Below, piece by piece: positions 1 through 7,558 of a stretch of 18,594 nt of DNA. The notes under the pieces are model-generated. The model worked only from the letters and a program-made list of their open reading frames with translations. It ran no database searches and was not told the DNA's origin. Numbering within the stretch: the first letter of the stretch is position 1; each line of letters starts with the position of its first letter. Made by a program: the position numbers and the translations under genes. Source of the stretch: Paludibacteraceae bacterium (GTDB taxonomy: Bacteria > Bacteroidota > Bacteroidia > Bacteroidales > Paludibacteraceae). The DNA lies in assembly GCA_017646225.1 (NCBI GenBank), contig JAGCMZ010000092.1, positions 1-18,594 of the forward strand, given 5' to 3'.

Positions 1-1
1 C

Positions 2-557
2 GTAGAGGACGATGTAGTAAAGAATGTAACCTGCTTTTTAGGCGAAGAATTTTATTTGAGCAATTTTTTTAACGCCAAATGCTCCATTGTTTGATGCTTC
101 TTATACCTCTGTGGGGGTAAATTATAAACCTCACCCTAGGGTGTCGTTACTAGGTGCGTACGAGTTTCAGTACCTTGCTGGCGACGAAATGCGTCATCGT
201 CTAAAATTGATGGTTACCCCCAATGTTAAGTTTGGCGATTTTACCTTATCGTTGCGCGAACGCTTCCAAATGACGTATAGCATGGCAGACCAATCGTACG
301 ATTGGTTATTACGTAGCCGTTTGCGTTTAGATTATATGATCCCATCTACTCCTTTGGGTACCTATATTTATGCCGAGATGTATAACCCATTAGAAACTAA
401 TCCTGCTTGCTGGTACGATATGTTTGGCTATGGTGCCGGTTTAGATTGGGTTATTGATGATAACAATATTTTAGGTTTATTTTACGAGTTCTCGCACTCT
501 GTCGATTCGTACTATCACCTAATTGGTGTGGCATATGTATTGGGTTGGTGGAAATAA
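2..557 (+). CDS. DUF2490 family protein, 5' truncated by the window and frameshifted
   Basis: The 3' part of a gene for a probable outer-membrane beta-barrel of the DUF2490 family, whose function is unknown. From about position 87 the frame encodes alternating aromatic/charged strands (VGVNYKPHPRVSLLGAYEF, then RHRLKLM, FTLSLRERFQ, LLRSRLRLDY and YIYAEMYNPL) and ends in GVAYVLGWWK, as in family members. The clean reading from 87 begins with TTG and has a TGA at 57-59 and no signal peptide. A second frame from position 2 to the TGA at 92-94 reads like the missing upstream strand (LGEEFYLSNFFNAKCSI). Removing one base in 87-92 joins the two into SI(F/V)DASYTSVGV. I therefore read one gene with a single-base insertion, either a real lesion or a sequence error. 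Family assignment is from recognised motifs; the frameshift is inference from the fit. Confidence 0.72.
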
Positions 558-594
558 CCTGTGCAAAATAAATACACTCTTGTAAAAGGGATAT

Positions 595-629
595 AAAAAT
601 AGGCTGACTTAATTAGTCAGCCTATTTTT
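595..629. terminator. Bidirectional intrinsic terminator
   Basis: A perfect 15-bp stem (595-609 with 615-629) with a 5-nt loop. A-rich and T-rich ends flank a GC-containing core (AGGCTGACT/AGTCAGCCT). It lies between the convergent DUF2490 and CHU_C genes and can serve both strands. Confidence 0.9.
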
Positions 630-644
630 TATGTTAATTGATTA

Positions 645-1205
645 CTAGCGTTTTAGGGTAAAGTGACCGCTTATCCAGTCGCGTAATTCATTTAACTTAA
701 TCAAATACCAATAATCATCCATCGGCATGGGGTGACCATTGTAATAGCCATCCCATCCTTCGTCTTGTCCTTTGTATCGAACAAGCAGTTTGTGGAATCT
801 GTCGTAAATTTCAATGTCGGCCATGGGATAATATTCAATGTTTTCAATTTCCCATCTGTCGTTCAAACCATCTCCGTTGGGAGTGAAGAATATAGCTGGT
901 TTAGCAAGAGGTGGTTCCGATTCTACAGTAATTTGGACCGTACTTAAAGGAGATAAACAACCGTCTTTTTCTGCTTGTAATTGCAACTGATAGGTGCCGG
1001 GTTCGTTGGCAGTAAAGGTAAATGTATTGCCCGTGTCTTGTGTACTGCCATCTAGGTACCAGGTATAGGTAACTTGTGGCTGATTAGGCGCATGAAACTC
1101 CTTAACCGTACCAAGAGATAGGGTTACTGAAGGTGTAGTTTGGGCGTACAATGCGCCTACAAACATGTACCAGCAACTTAGTAATATGTACCTAAGTTGT
1201 TTCAT
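645..1205 (-). CDS. Secreted protein with T9SS type B (CHU_C / gliding-motility) sorting domain
   Basis: A 186-residue exported protein. Residues 1-21 form a signal peptide ending ALYAQ. Residues ~25-95 resemble a PKD/Ig-like beta-sandwich (VTYTWYLDG, then GTYQLQLQAEKDGCLSP). Residues ~100-186 are a CHU_C domain: FFTPNGDGLNDRWEI, then ADIEIYDRFHKLL, then GWDGYYNG, then DDYWYLIKL, ending GHFTLKR. This domain normally directs export through the type IX system and attachment outside the cell. The protein is unusually small for a T9SS cargo: essentially one Ig-like domain plus the sorting domain. It is the last gene of a minus-strand run of three, 21 nt after the preceding stop. It may be the surface anchor for the two upstream products, which lack a sorting domain; that role is inference. 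Confidence 0.88.
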   Translation of the reverse strand: MKQLRYILLSCWYMFVGALYAQTTPSVTLSLGTVKEFHAPNQPQVTYTWYLDGSTQDTGNTFTFTANEPGTYQLQLQAEKDGCLSPLSTVQITVESEPPLAKPAIFFTPNGDGLNDRWEIENIEYYPMADIEIYDRFHKLLVRYKGQDEGWDGYYNGHPMPMDDYWYLIKLNELRDWISGHFTLKR

Positions 1206-1226
1206 GCACTGCCTGTGTCTAGCCTA

Positions 1227-1947
1227 TTACCAGCTAATAGAAGGTGCAGCAACGGCAGGTTTAACGGTTACAGTATAGGTGGCAGGTTTGCCTTCACAAT
1301 CGCCAGCGTAGGGAGTAATGGTATATACCACGTCGGCGCTGGTAGCATTGCTGTTTACAAAATAGTCGTTTTGTAGTGCACTAGCATCGGTAAACTCGGT
1401 GCCAGCAGCATCTATGGCAATGCCAAAGCGGGTTACACCAGTAGGAACGTCTACTTTGATAATCCATTTGTTGATGGTTACGTTGGTGCCAGCTGTGCTA
1501 ACAAAGGTGGTAGGTAGGCTATAGGTAACTTTGTCTTCTTGCTCGGTGGTTACAAACGAACACAAGGTTTCGGTTTCGTTGGACATTTCGGGCATAGGGG
1601 CAACGGTTACGGCTACAACGCTCCATGGACCTTTACAGCCATCTTTGGTGGCTTGCGATTTTAAATCAAAGTTACCTTCGGTTAACCAATCTACCGTAAA
1701 GGTGTTGGTGGTTGATTCGGTGTAATCGTAATTGGTTCCCATAATACCGCTTTCTACTTTCCAAGCATAACTGTCTGCAAAGTCGGGGTTAATGGTGTAG
1801 GTGGTAGATTTCGACTGACACACCGTTTGGGTGGCTTGTGGGGCGTTGGCTTGTTCGGCCGCGGGGGCTGTTTGTGCTACTGCATGTACACTCATAGCAG
1901 CCAATAAAATGGCTACCAAACTGATTTTTTTTTGCTACATTCTTCAT
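1227..1947 (-). CDS. Exported PKD-like domain protein, apparent frameshift in the signal peptide
   Basis: About 240 residues of PKD/Ig-like repeats: one domain around QTVCQSKSTTYTI to KDGCKGPWSVVAVTV, a second ending in VVYTITPYAGDCEGKP and TYTVTVKP, the style of Bacteroidetes PKD-like domains. The clean frame starts only at a TTG at 1919, with a TAG just upstream, so the positive part of the signal peptide is missing. An ATG at 1945-1947 followed by AAG AAT GTA GCA is out of frame by one base. Losing one A from the A9 run (1925-1933) would give MKNVAKKISLVAILLAAMSV, a textbook signal peptide ending AVAQ. I therefore put the original start at 1947. It ends in VAAPSISW with no sorting domain. 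It lies 26 nt downstream of the 978-residue gene and 21 nt upstream of the CHU_C gene, probably one transcript. Specific function unknown. Confidence 0.72.
1925..1933 (-). repeat. A9 homopolymer (T9 on the plus strand) within a signal peptide
   Basis: Nine consecutive A on the coding strand, five codons after the likely ATG at 1947. With 9 A the ATG frame is misread; with 8 A the frame joins the rest of the signal peptide. Such tracts are classic sites of replication or transcription slippage, and equally of sequencing error. Confidence 0.75.
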
Positions 1948-1973
1948 AATTCTTTGTATTTAATAGTTACTAA

Positions 1974-4910
1974 TTATTCTGGAAACGTAATGTTGGGTGC
2001 CACTGGGTTAGGTACGGCGGTAAAGGTGCCCGACTGGGTAGCTGGGGCACATACTGCATCTTGTCCGGTGGTACTGATGGTGTATGATAAAGTTTCTGTA
2101 AATGTTCCTGTTGCTGTAATGGTTTGGGCATCGGCATCGGTAGTAAAGGTATAGCCCTTGGCCAATGCTTGGGCTGCTGTTACGTTAAGGGTAACGCCTG
2201 TTGCGGTGCCTCCGTAGGTAAAGGTAACTTCTTGCAAGGGTTCGCCCACGCAGTCGCTTTGGGTGGCATGGCCTGTTACCGTTAGCGTGGGTCCTTCTTT
2301 TACGCTGATGCTTAGGGTAAGAATAGGTGCTTCGCACACTTCGCCCTCAATACCTTTGGCCGTAAACCTAATTTTATAATCGCCAATGGCTGTTGGCGTG
2401 CCACTAATGGTGCCCGATTTTTGACCTGCATTGTGGGTTAAGGTAAGTCCTTCGGGTAGTCCCGTGGAAATAGGTTCGCCATCGTTAAAGGTATAATCAA
2501 TAAATTGAATACCCGTGGTTTTGTGCCCGTCTGCTTTGTAGGTAACGGGTTGAATAGCGGTGCCTAAGCAGGTGTTTTGAGTAGCATTGCCCGATGCCAA
2601 CACCATGGTTTGGGGCGAACATCCGCAGTCTATATCAATTATTTGGGTAATGGCGTAGTTCAGACAAACGGGGAAAATATCTTTCCCAACGTTTTTAGCC
2701 ACTTCGGGGTCGGACGACATAATTACCCTAAACCTAGGCTTTTCGGTAGGATGGTATTCGGTAGAGAAAATGTACGATATTTTATCCCAACCGCTACCAT
2801 GGTACGATGTGTTGGATGGGTTAGGGTCGTCTGCAATAGTGTCCCACTTGCCTGTTTGGTAATTATAACGTTGCCATAGGTAGTAGGGTGCTCCGTCAAA
2901 AATTTGGTCGATGCCCTCGGTTTCTACGCTGATGGTAGTGTTCTCGCCGCATTCTACCTCTAGGGCGGGTTTAATGGATAGCAATGGCACGCACGATTTA
3001 AACTGAATATCGTCAATTAAAATGTCGTTACCAAGACCAGCCGAACCGTTGTTAATAATTTGTACCGTTAGGGTGGTGTTTTCGCCAGAAAAGAAGGCGG
3101 TGCTACCTTGTTTCCAACCGTCTGATGCTTTGATGTTGTTTACGTCCATTCGGGCGGTTAAAATTTCTTGGTTGTTTTGGTCTAATACCCTAAAACGGGT
3201 GTTAATGGGAGTAGTAGACGAGGCTACGGCTGCATTGGCAAACCAAGCCGAAAAGGTCATGTACATGTTTTTGCACAAGTCTGTGGCGGTGTACTCATAA
3301 ATAAGTTCGCCCTTGTTTTTGCAGTTGGCCATAAGCATACCGCCGTTTACATCGTCGGGGGTATGGTCGGTAATGTTGTTGTACCAATAGTCGCCACTGG
3401 TGCGTACACTGCCTAAACAAGAACTTTGGGTACAACCATCTGGGGTGGTTTTGTCGCCCCTGCCACCGTACAGTGGATTGGCCAAAATGGCATAAAAACC
3501 ATCGTGAATTTCTTTGCCACTGGGCGAAAAATCGTATACGTCGGTATTGATTTTTTCTTTTACATTGTCTACCTGACGGCGTGCCGTAGCGCTACCCAAG
3601 GTGCCAAAAGTAAGGTCAAGGTGGGTTTGGGTTTGACCCTCGCATTTAATTTTAACGTCTACTTTGTATTGGGCTGCCTTGCCTTCTGCATTGGTTACCT
3701 TATAATAGGTAGGTACAAAAGGTGTTGGGGCAATTACTTCGTTAAACGTGCCAGAAATAGCGCCCCCGTAGGGTTGCCAGGTAACGCCATCGTAAGAATA
3801 TTCCCAGGTACAATTTGAGGTAGCTTCGGTGGCCGTTAGTTTTAGTTCGTCGCCTTGCTGAATGGGGTTGGGTAGGTTGGGTAGGATGATAAAGCGACTG
3901 CCAGCTTCGGCTTTCAACGTGTAGGTGCCGTTTTGTTCGGTTAAGATAAGACACACCCCGTCGCCATCGGTAAACCCTGTAATGGATAAGTCGCCTGTAC
4001 CGCCCGATATGCCGGTTCCGTTGGTTACATTGATGGCAGCGTCCCAACCCCAATCTTCGCCAGCTACTCCGCCGTCTTTGCCTAAAACCTTAAACTTTTT
4101 ATTGGACGTGTAGATAAAGCAACATTCGTAGTGGTCGCCAGCAGGAATAAACATACTGGCGTCTTCTGGTGTGGTGGTCCATTCGCTGGTGCCGTTAACA
4201 CCCCCTGTAATGGCAAACGACATGGACGAAATAACCACTTCTTTGGTGGCTACTTGGGTGCCTGCTGTGGCACGATATTTAGTAGATACGCTAGGGCTAA
4301 CCGTAATGGTGTTGTTGTAGGTGCCACTGGTGGTGCCGGTATAGATGTGCCAGGTATTGCCTTCGTCTTCAGAATATTCCCAAGTACAATTCCTATCGGC
4401 TCCTTGTGCTGTCAGTGTAACCGTTTGGCCCAGTATAATGTTGGCCGATGGGTTGGCTTCGATGTAAAAGGCTGGTGTGTATGCCTCGGCAGTAACCGTG
4501 TACGACGAACCATTTTGGGTAATAACGATGCAAACGTCTTGCCCTGTAGAAAATCCATTCAGCCCTAAATCGCTTCCGGAACTGCCACTAATGCCCGAAC
4601 CCACGCTAAAACCGCTAAACTCGGCACCCCAACCCCAATCGTTGCCAGCTGTGCCATTGTCTTTTTTTAGGATTTTAAATTTATCGCCGTTAGCCACGGT
4701 AAAACAAAGTTCGTATCGGGTAGAAGAGGCTTGCGAAAAAATAGAAGAAGAACTGGGCGTGGTGCTCCACGATGGAGTTCCGTTGGGGCCGCCTGTAATG
4801 GCAAAAACCGTAGCAGCCTGTGCCGAAATAGACAATACAAAGCACAGACAACCAAACAACCAAGCACGTAAAAGGCTTGATGTACAGCTTTTTTGCACCA
4901 TTTTATTCAT
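1974..4910 (-). CDS. Large exported multidomain Ig-like protein with duplicated N-terminal modules
   Basis: A 978-residue protein with a signal peptide (to about residue 32, SISAQA). Residues 36-231 and 232-424 are two copies of one module: a SusE/SusF-like part (FAITGGxNGT, WxTTP, KFK, DWGW, GISG, VCI/VCL) followed by an Ig-like part (NCTWEYS, then YYKVT/KYRAT). Residues ~430-655 resemble a jelly-roll domain (GGMLMANC, then MTFSAWFANA, then ILIDDIQFKSC), often a carbohydrate-binding fold. The rest is Ig-like: ~660-780, a putative-Ig stretch with GLPEGLTL and GTISGTPTAIGDYKI near 815-850, and a last domain to 978. The C terminus is VAPNITFPE, with no T9SS sorting domain. It is the first gene of a three-gene minus-strand run. 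A surface polysaccharide- or matrix-binding role is inference; I cannot name a substrate. Confidence 0.85.
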   Translation of the reverse strand: MNKMVQKSCTSSLLRAWLFGCLCFVLSISAQAATVFAITGGPNGTPSWSTTPSSSSIFSQASSTRYELCFTVANGDKFKILKKDNGTAGNDWGWGAEFSGFSVGSGISGSSGSDLGLNGFSTGQDVCIVITQNGSSYTVTAEAYTPAFYIEANPSANIILGQTVTLTAQGADRNCTWEYSEDEGNTWHIYTGTTSGTYNNTITVSPSVSTKYRATAGTQVATKEVVISSMSFAITGGVNGTSEWTTTPEDASMFIPAGDHYECCFIYTSNKKFKVLGKDGGVAGEDWGWDAAINVTNGTGISGGTGDLSITGFTDGDGVCLILTEQNGTYTLKAEAGSRFIILPNLPNPIQQGDELKLTATEATSNCTWEYSYDGVTWQPYGGAISGTFNEVIAPTPFVPTYYKVTNAEGKAAQYKVDVKIKCEGQTQTHLDLTFGTLGSATARRQVDNVKEKINTDVYDFSPSGKEIHDGFYAILANPLYGGRGDKTTPDGCTQSSCLGSVRTSGDYWYNNITDHTPDDVNGGMLMANCKNKGELIYEYTATDLCKNMYMTFSAWFANAAVASSTTPINTRFRVLDQNNQEILTARMDVNNIKASDGWKQGSTAFFSGENTTLTVQIINNGSAGLGNDILIDDIQFKSCVPLLSIKPALEVECGENTTISVETEGIDQIFDGAPYYLWQRYNYQTGKWDTIADDPNPSNTSYHGSGWDKISYIFSTEYHPTEKPRFRVIMSSDPEVAKNVGKDIFPVCLNYAITQIIDIDCGCSPQTMVLASGNATQNTCLGTAIQPVTYKADGHKTTGIQFIDYTFNDGEPISTGLPEGLTLTHNAGQKSGTISGTPTAIGDYKIRFTAKGIEGEVCEAPILTLSISVKEGPTLTVTGHATQSDCVGEPLQEVTFTYGGTATGVTLNVTAAQALAKGYTFTTDADAQTITATGTFTETLSYTISTTGQDAVCAPATQSGTFTAVPNPVAPNITFPE
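3639..4805 (-). repeat. Two tandem ~195-residue coding modules
   Basis: Residues 36-231 (4218-4805) and 232-424 (3639-4217) of the 978-residue protein align along their length, including paired motifs FAITGGPNGT/FAITGGVNGT, NDWGWGA/EDWGWDA and NCTWEYSEDE/NCTWEYSYDG. This indicates an internal duplication that has since diverged. Confidence 0.85.
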
Positions 4911-4943
4911 AGTTTTAAGGCGCTGTTTTAAACAACAGACTTA

Positions 4944-4951
4944 CAAAGTTA
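4944..4951 (-). promoter_or_regulatory. Putative -7 promoter box for the three-gene secreted-protein operon
   Basis: TAACTTTG on the minus strand fits the Bacteroidetes TAnnTTTG box, 33 nt before the ATG at 4910. I see no TTTG at the expected -33 spacing. Confidence 0.5.
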
Positions 4952-4986
4952 GCAAAAAAATGCGTACGAAGATTATTTTTTTTTTC

Positions 4987-4994
4987 TACTTTTG
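4987..4994 (+). promoter_or_regulatory. Putative -7 promoter box for yccF
   Basis: TACTTTTG followed by CA fits TAnnTTTG. The start codon is ~105 nt downstream, so the transcript would have a leader of roughly 100 nt carrying the palindromes at 4994-5021. No clear -33 box. Confidence 0.4.
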
Positions 4995-5021
4995 CACTGA
5001 ATTCAGTGCGACATTTGTCGC
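4994..5021. other. Two overlapping palindromes between divergent genes
   Basis: GCACTGAATTCAGTGC (4994-5009) is a perfect 16-bp palindrome. It overlaps by two bases a second inverted repeat, GCGACA-TT-TGTCGC (5008-5021). Both lie between the divergent secreted-protein operon and yccF, directly after a putative -7 box. They could be operators or a leader hairpin; there is no T-run for a terminator. Confidence 0.6.
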
Positions 5022-5100
5022 GACTCGGCAAAACTAAAGTAAACTTAGTTCTGCTCTCGCTGCTCCAAATGTTGCCATAGATTATAAAAATAGAACTAAT

Positions 5101-5469
5101 ATGGGTTGCTTAGGAAACATTCTTTGGATTATTTTTGGCGGACTGTTTATAGCCTTAGAGTATTTTGTTGCTGGTATTGTCATGTGTATAACTATTATAG
5201 GTATACCTTTTGGTGTGCAGCTATTTAAATTAGGACTAATGGCATTGCTTCCATTTGGCTCTGCTGCCGTAGAACCTTCTGAGGATAAAGGTTACCTTTA
5301 TGGTCTATTTAATATAGTGTGGCTATTAACTGGAGGCCTATGTATTGCGCTTACGCACCTTATATTTGGTATCTTGTTGTGTATTACCGTAGTAGGTATT
5401 CCTTTTGGCATGCAACACTTTAAATTGATGAGATTGGCCCTTTGGCCTTTTGGAAAAGCAGTGGTATAA
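5101..5469 (+). CDS. yccF: YccF domain-containing inner-membrane protein
   Basis: A 122-residue membrane protein of the YccF (DUF307) family, whose biochemical role is not established. Two homologous halves are visible: LGNILWIIFGGLFIALEYF followed by MCITIIGIPFGVQLFKLG (residues ~4-46), and LFNIVWLLTGGLCIAL followed by LCITVVGIPFGMQHFKL (~69-109). Each half has a glycine-rich hydrophobic segment and the diagnostic C-I-T-x-x-G-I-P-F-G motif. Length is normal for the family. It starts at ATG 5101, has no close same-strand neighbour, and ends at a strong terminator, so it is probably monocistronic. Confidence 0.92.
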   Translation: MGCLGNILWIIFGGLFIALEYFVAGIVMCITIIGIPFGVQLFKLGLMALLPFGSAAVEPSEDKGYLYGLFNIVWLLTGGLCIALTHLIFGILLCITVVGIPFGMQHFKLMRLALWPFGKAVV

Positions 5470-5487
5470 TAGCTTCTAGCAGCTAAC

Positions 5488-5522
5488 AAAAAAGTGCGGT
5501 TTTACTCAAACCGCACTTTTTT
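5488..5522. terminator. Bidirectional terminator overlapping the patatin gene stop
   Basis: A perfect 15-bp stem (5488-5502 with 5508-5522), loop TACTC, core GTGCGG/CCGCAC with A- and T-runs at the ends. The TAA of the minus-strand patatin gene (5502-5504) lies inside the structure, so its last codons form one arm. Confidence 0.9.
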
Positions 5523-6353
5523 TGCTATTTCGTATCCTTCGTCGTATAAATCTTGTAATTTTTTGATGTTACGTTCTATACGGTCTACCTGAATGGGTTT
5601 TTCGGGTCGGATAACTACAATTTCGCCTTTTTCTTCTAAACTTTCTACCAAGTCCAGTTGCTCGTTGTACAAAACACCTCGGTTCTCGATGGTTTTGCGT
5701 AGTTCGGGGTATTGTTTGTAAACAAAGGGCGGTAGTTTATCCAGGCGTGAGGGCGGTTTTCGGTACCCCTTGTTGCGGGTAAGCACCACCACGTTGTTGT
5801 TAAAGCCCAAACTGCGTGCACGCAAAATAGGAATAGAATCGGCCAATCCACCATCCAACATAGGCTCGTTATCTACGTGTGTAATGGGGCACACAAAGGG
5901 TAAACTGCTGGATGCTTTTACAATGTCGATGATGCGTTTGGGGTCGTTTTTTTCGCTATAATAGCAGGCTTGGCCAGTTTTGCACGATGTAGTTACCATT
6001 TCGTATTGCTCGGGGCATGCCGCGTATTTTTCGTAATCGTACGGAATAATCTCATTGGGAAAAGTATGAAACAGCAAATCAAAATCCATAATGTTACGTT
6101 TGGTAATCAGGTGTTTAATGCCAATGTATTGGTATTTTTCTAATAGGTCGATGTTGCTGTATTTGGCCCTGCCACGTTGGTTAGACATGTACGATAGCCC
6201 GTTGCAGGCGCCTGCACTTACGCCAATGGTGTAGGGAAAGCGGATGCCTCGGTCCATAAAATTATCCAGCACACCACAGGTAAACACGCCACGCATGCCA
6301 CCGCCCTCTAAAATCAGTCCCGATTGCTCCGTTATTTTGACAGTCTGTTTCAT
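5502..6353 (-). CDS. Patatin-like phospholipase family protein (YjjU/RssA type)
   Basis: A 283-residue putative serine lipid acyl hydrolase using a Ser-Asp dyad. Visible elements: the glycine-rich oxyanion motif GLILEGGGMRGVFTCGVL (residues 12-29), the nucleophile elbow GVSAG (44-48, Ser46), and the acid motif DGG (167-169, Asp167) in MLDGGLADSIPI. There is no signal peptide or membrane segment, so it is probably cytoplasmic or membrane-associated. Length and a C-terminal basic/acidic region fit the YjjU-like subgroup. It is last in a minus-strand run after the MATE and symporter genes, 23 nt from the symporter stop. The physiological lipid substrate cannot be read from sequence. Confidence 0.93.
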   Translation of the reverse strand: MKQTVKITEQSGLILEGGGMRGVFTCGVLDNFMDRGIRFPYTIGVSAGACNGLSYMSNQRGRAKYSNIDLLEKYQYIGIKHLITKRNIMDFDLLFHTFPNEIIPYDYEKYAACPEQYEMVTTSCKTGQACYYSEKNDPKRIIDIVKASSSLPFVCPITHVDNEPMLDGGLADSIPILRARSLGFNNNVVVLTRNKGYRKPPSRLDKLPPFVYKQYPELRKTIENRGVLYNEQLDLVESLEEKGEIVVIRPEKPIQVDRIERNIKKLQDLYDEGYEIAKKVRFE

Positions 6354-6359
6354 CGTTTA

Positions 6360-6375
6360 TTCAACTTGGGTTGAA
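6360..6375. other. Short inverted repeat in the gap between symporter and patatin genes
   Basis: TTCAAC-TTGG-GTTGAA, a 6-bp perfect stem with a 4-nt loop, fills most of the 23-nt gap. There is no T-run, so it is not a convincing terminator; it may tune processing or read-through. Confidence 0.4.
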
Positions 6376-6376
6376 C

Positions 6377-7540
6377 TTACTTCTTTTGGTAGATTTTGTC
6401 AATAATCAACGCTAAAGCGCCATCGCCCGTTACGATACATGCCGTGCCAAAGTTGTCCATGGTAATGTAAAGCGCAATCATCAAGGCAATTTGATTTTCG
6501 TCAAACCCTAAAATGCTTTGCAATACACTCACTGCTGCCATAATGGCTCCACCGGGTACGCCTGGCGCTGCTACCATTACTACCCCCAACATGCAAATAA
6601 AGTAAATCATGTTACTGGCTTCTACGGGTGTGCCGTGCATCAACATCAGCGCAATGGCGCAGGCTACAATTTTAAGCGTACTACCCGAAAGGTGAATGGT
6701 GGCGCACAGTGGAATTACAAAATCGGCTACATCCTCGTTTACCTTATTCTTTAAGGTTTGTTGCAGCGTAACCGGAATGGTGGCTGCCGACGATTGGGTG
6801 CCCAAAGCGGTAAAGTAAGCCGGCATCATCGTCCACAATAATTTAAATGGATTGCGTTTGGTAACAATACCAGCGATGGTGTATTGAAGCAGCAAAACTA
6901 CCACGTGTAGCGCAAAAATAATACCGATGATTTTAATAAATACCGCAAGCATAGTGGCAATTTGGCCCGATTGGGTGATGTTCAAAAAGATGCCAAAAAT
7001 GTGCAAGGGTAGTAGGGGGATAATCACTTTTTCGATGCAGAGCGAAATGATGTTCTTAAACTCGTCTAGCATGTTTTTTAGGCTATTGCCCGTAATTTTG
7101 GTAATGCCCAATCCCAATAAAAAGGCCAAAAACAGGGCTGTCATTACCGACATAAGCGGTGGAATTCCAATGCTAAAGTAAGCCGTTAGGGCATTGTCTT
7201 GTGCCAAGTTGTTGGCAGCTTCACTGGCGTTTATCACCATAGGAAACAACCCCACGCTGGTGCCGTACGACATAAAACCCGAGATAAGGGTGGCAACATA
7301 GGCAAATCCTACGGTAATAAGCAACATTTTTCCGGCACGCTTGCCCATATCGGCAATGGCAGGGGCTACCAATCCCAATATAATTAAAGGTACTAAAAAG
7401 CCTAGCAGTTGGCTAAAAATATCGTTAAAGGTAACAAAAATCCGAATGCCCCAATGCGGCATCCAATTGCCTAATAGTATACCCAACGCAATGGCAATAA
7501 GAACTTTGGGTAGCAGTCCTAGTTTTAATTTCTTTAGCAT
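6377..7540 (-). CDS. Dicarboxylate/amino acid:cation symporter family (DAACS) transporter
   Basis: A 387-residue membrane carrier of the glutamate-transporter fold. Visible parts: hydrophobic N-terminal helices, the serine-rich hairpin 1 TQSSAATIPVT (248-258), a helix-7 segment CATIHLSGST (279-288), hairpin 2 with APGVPGGAIMAA (325-336), and helix 8 DNFGTACIVTGDGA (362-375). The cation and substrate residues differ from archaeal GltPh: NMDGT is replaced by HLSGS, and the helix-8 Arg and Asn (R397, N401) are replaced by Gly365 and Ile369, while Asp362, Thr366 and Asp373 remain. It is therefore unlikely to be a standard glutamate/aspartate carrier, and substrate and coupling ion are open. It follows the MATE gene by 36 nt but has its own probable -7 box. 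Confidence 0.9.
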   Translation of the reverse strand: MLKKLKLGLLPKVLIAIALGILLGNWMPHWGIRIFVTFNDIFSQLLGFLVPLIILGLVAPAIADMGKRAGKMLLITVGFAYVATLISGFMSYGTSVGLFPMVINASEAANNLAQDNALTAYFSIGIPPLMSVMTALFLAFLLGLGITKITGNSLKNMLDEFKNIISLCIEKVIIPLLPLHIFGIFLNITQSGQIATMLAVFIKIIGIIFALHVVVLLLQYTIAGIVTKRNPFKLLWTMMPAYFTALGTQSSAATIPVTLQQTLKNKVNEDVADFVIPLCATIHLSGSTLKIVACAIALMLMHGTPVEASNMIYFICMLGVVMVAAPGVPGGAIMAAVSVLQSILGFDENQIALMIALYITMDNFGTACIVTGDGALALIIDKIYQKK

Positions 7541-7558
7541 ATTTTAAAAGTTGTCGTG

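Noticed and set aside
1227..1919. TTG at 1919 as the true start of the PKD-like protein
   Set aside because: It would remove the basic n-region of the signal peptide; an ATG at 1947 and an A9 tract explain the gene better as a frameshift.
3426..4568. Several plus-strand and alternate-frame reading frames across the Ig-like protein gene
   Set aside because: They are shadows of the repetitive threonine/glycine-rich coding sequence and match no family.
4477..5037. A 186-codon plus-strand reading frame opposite the start of the 978-residue gene
   Set aside because: It is antisense to a well-supported gene, has no recognisable domain or promoter, and is low-complexity in the way mirror frames are.
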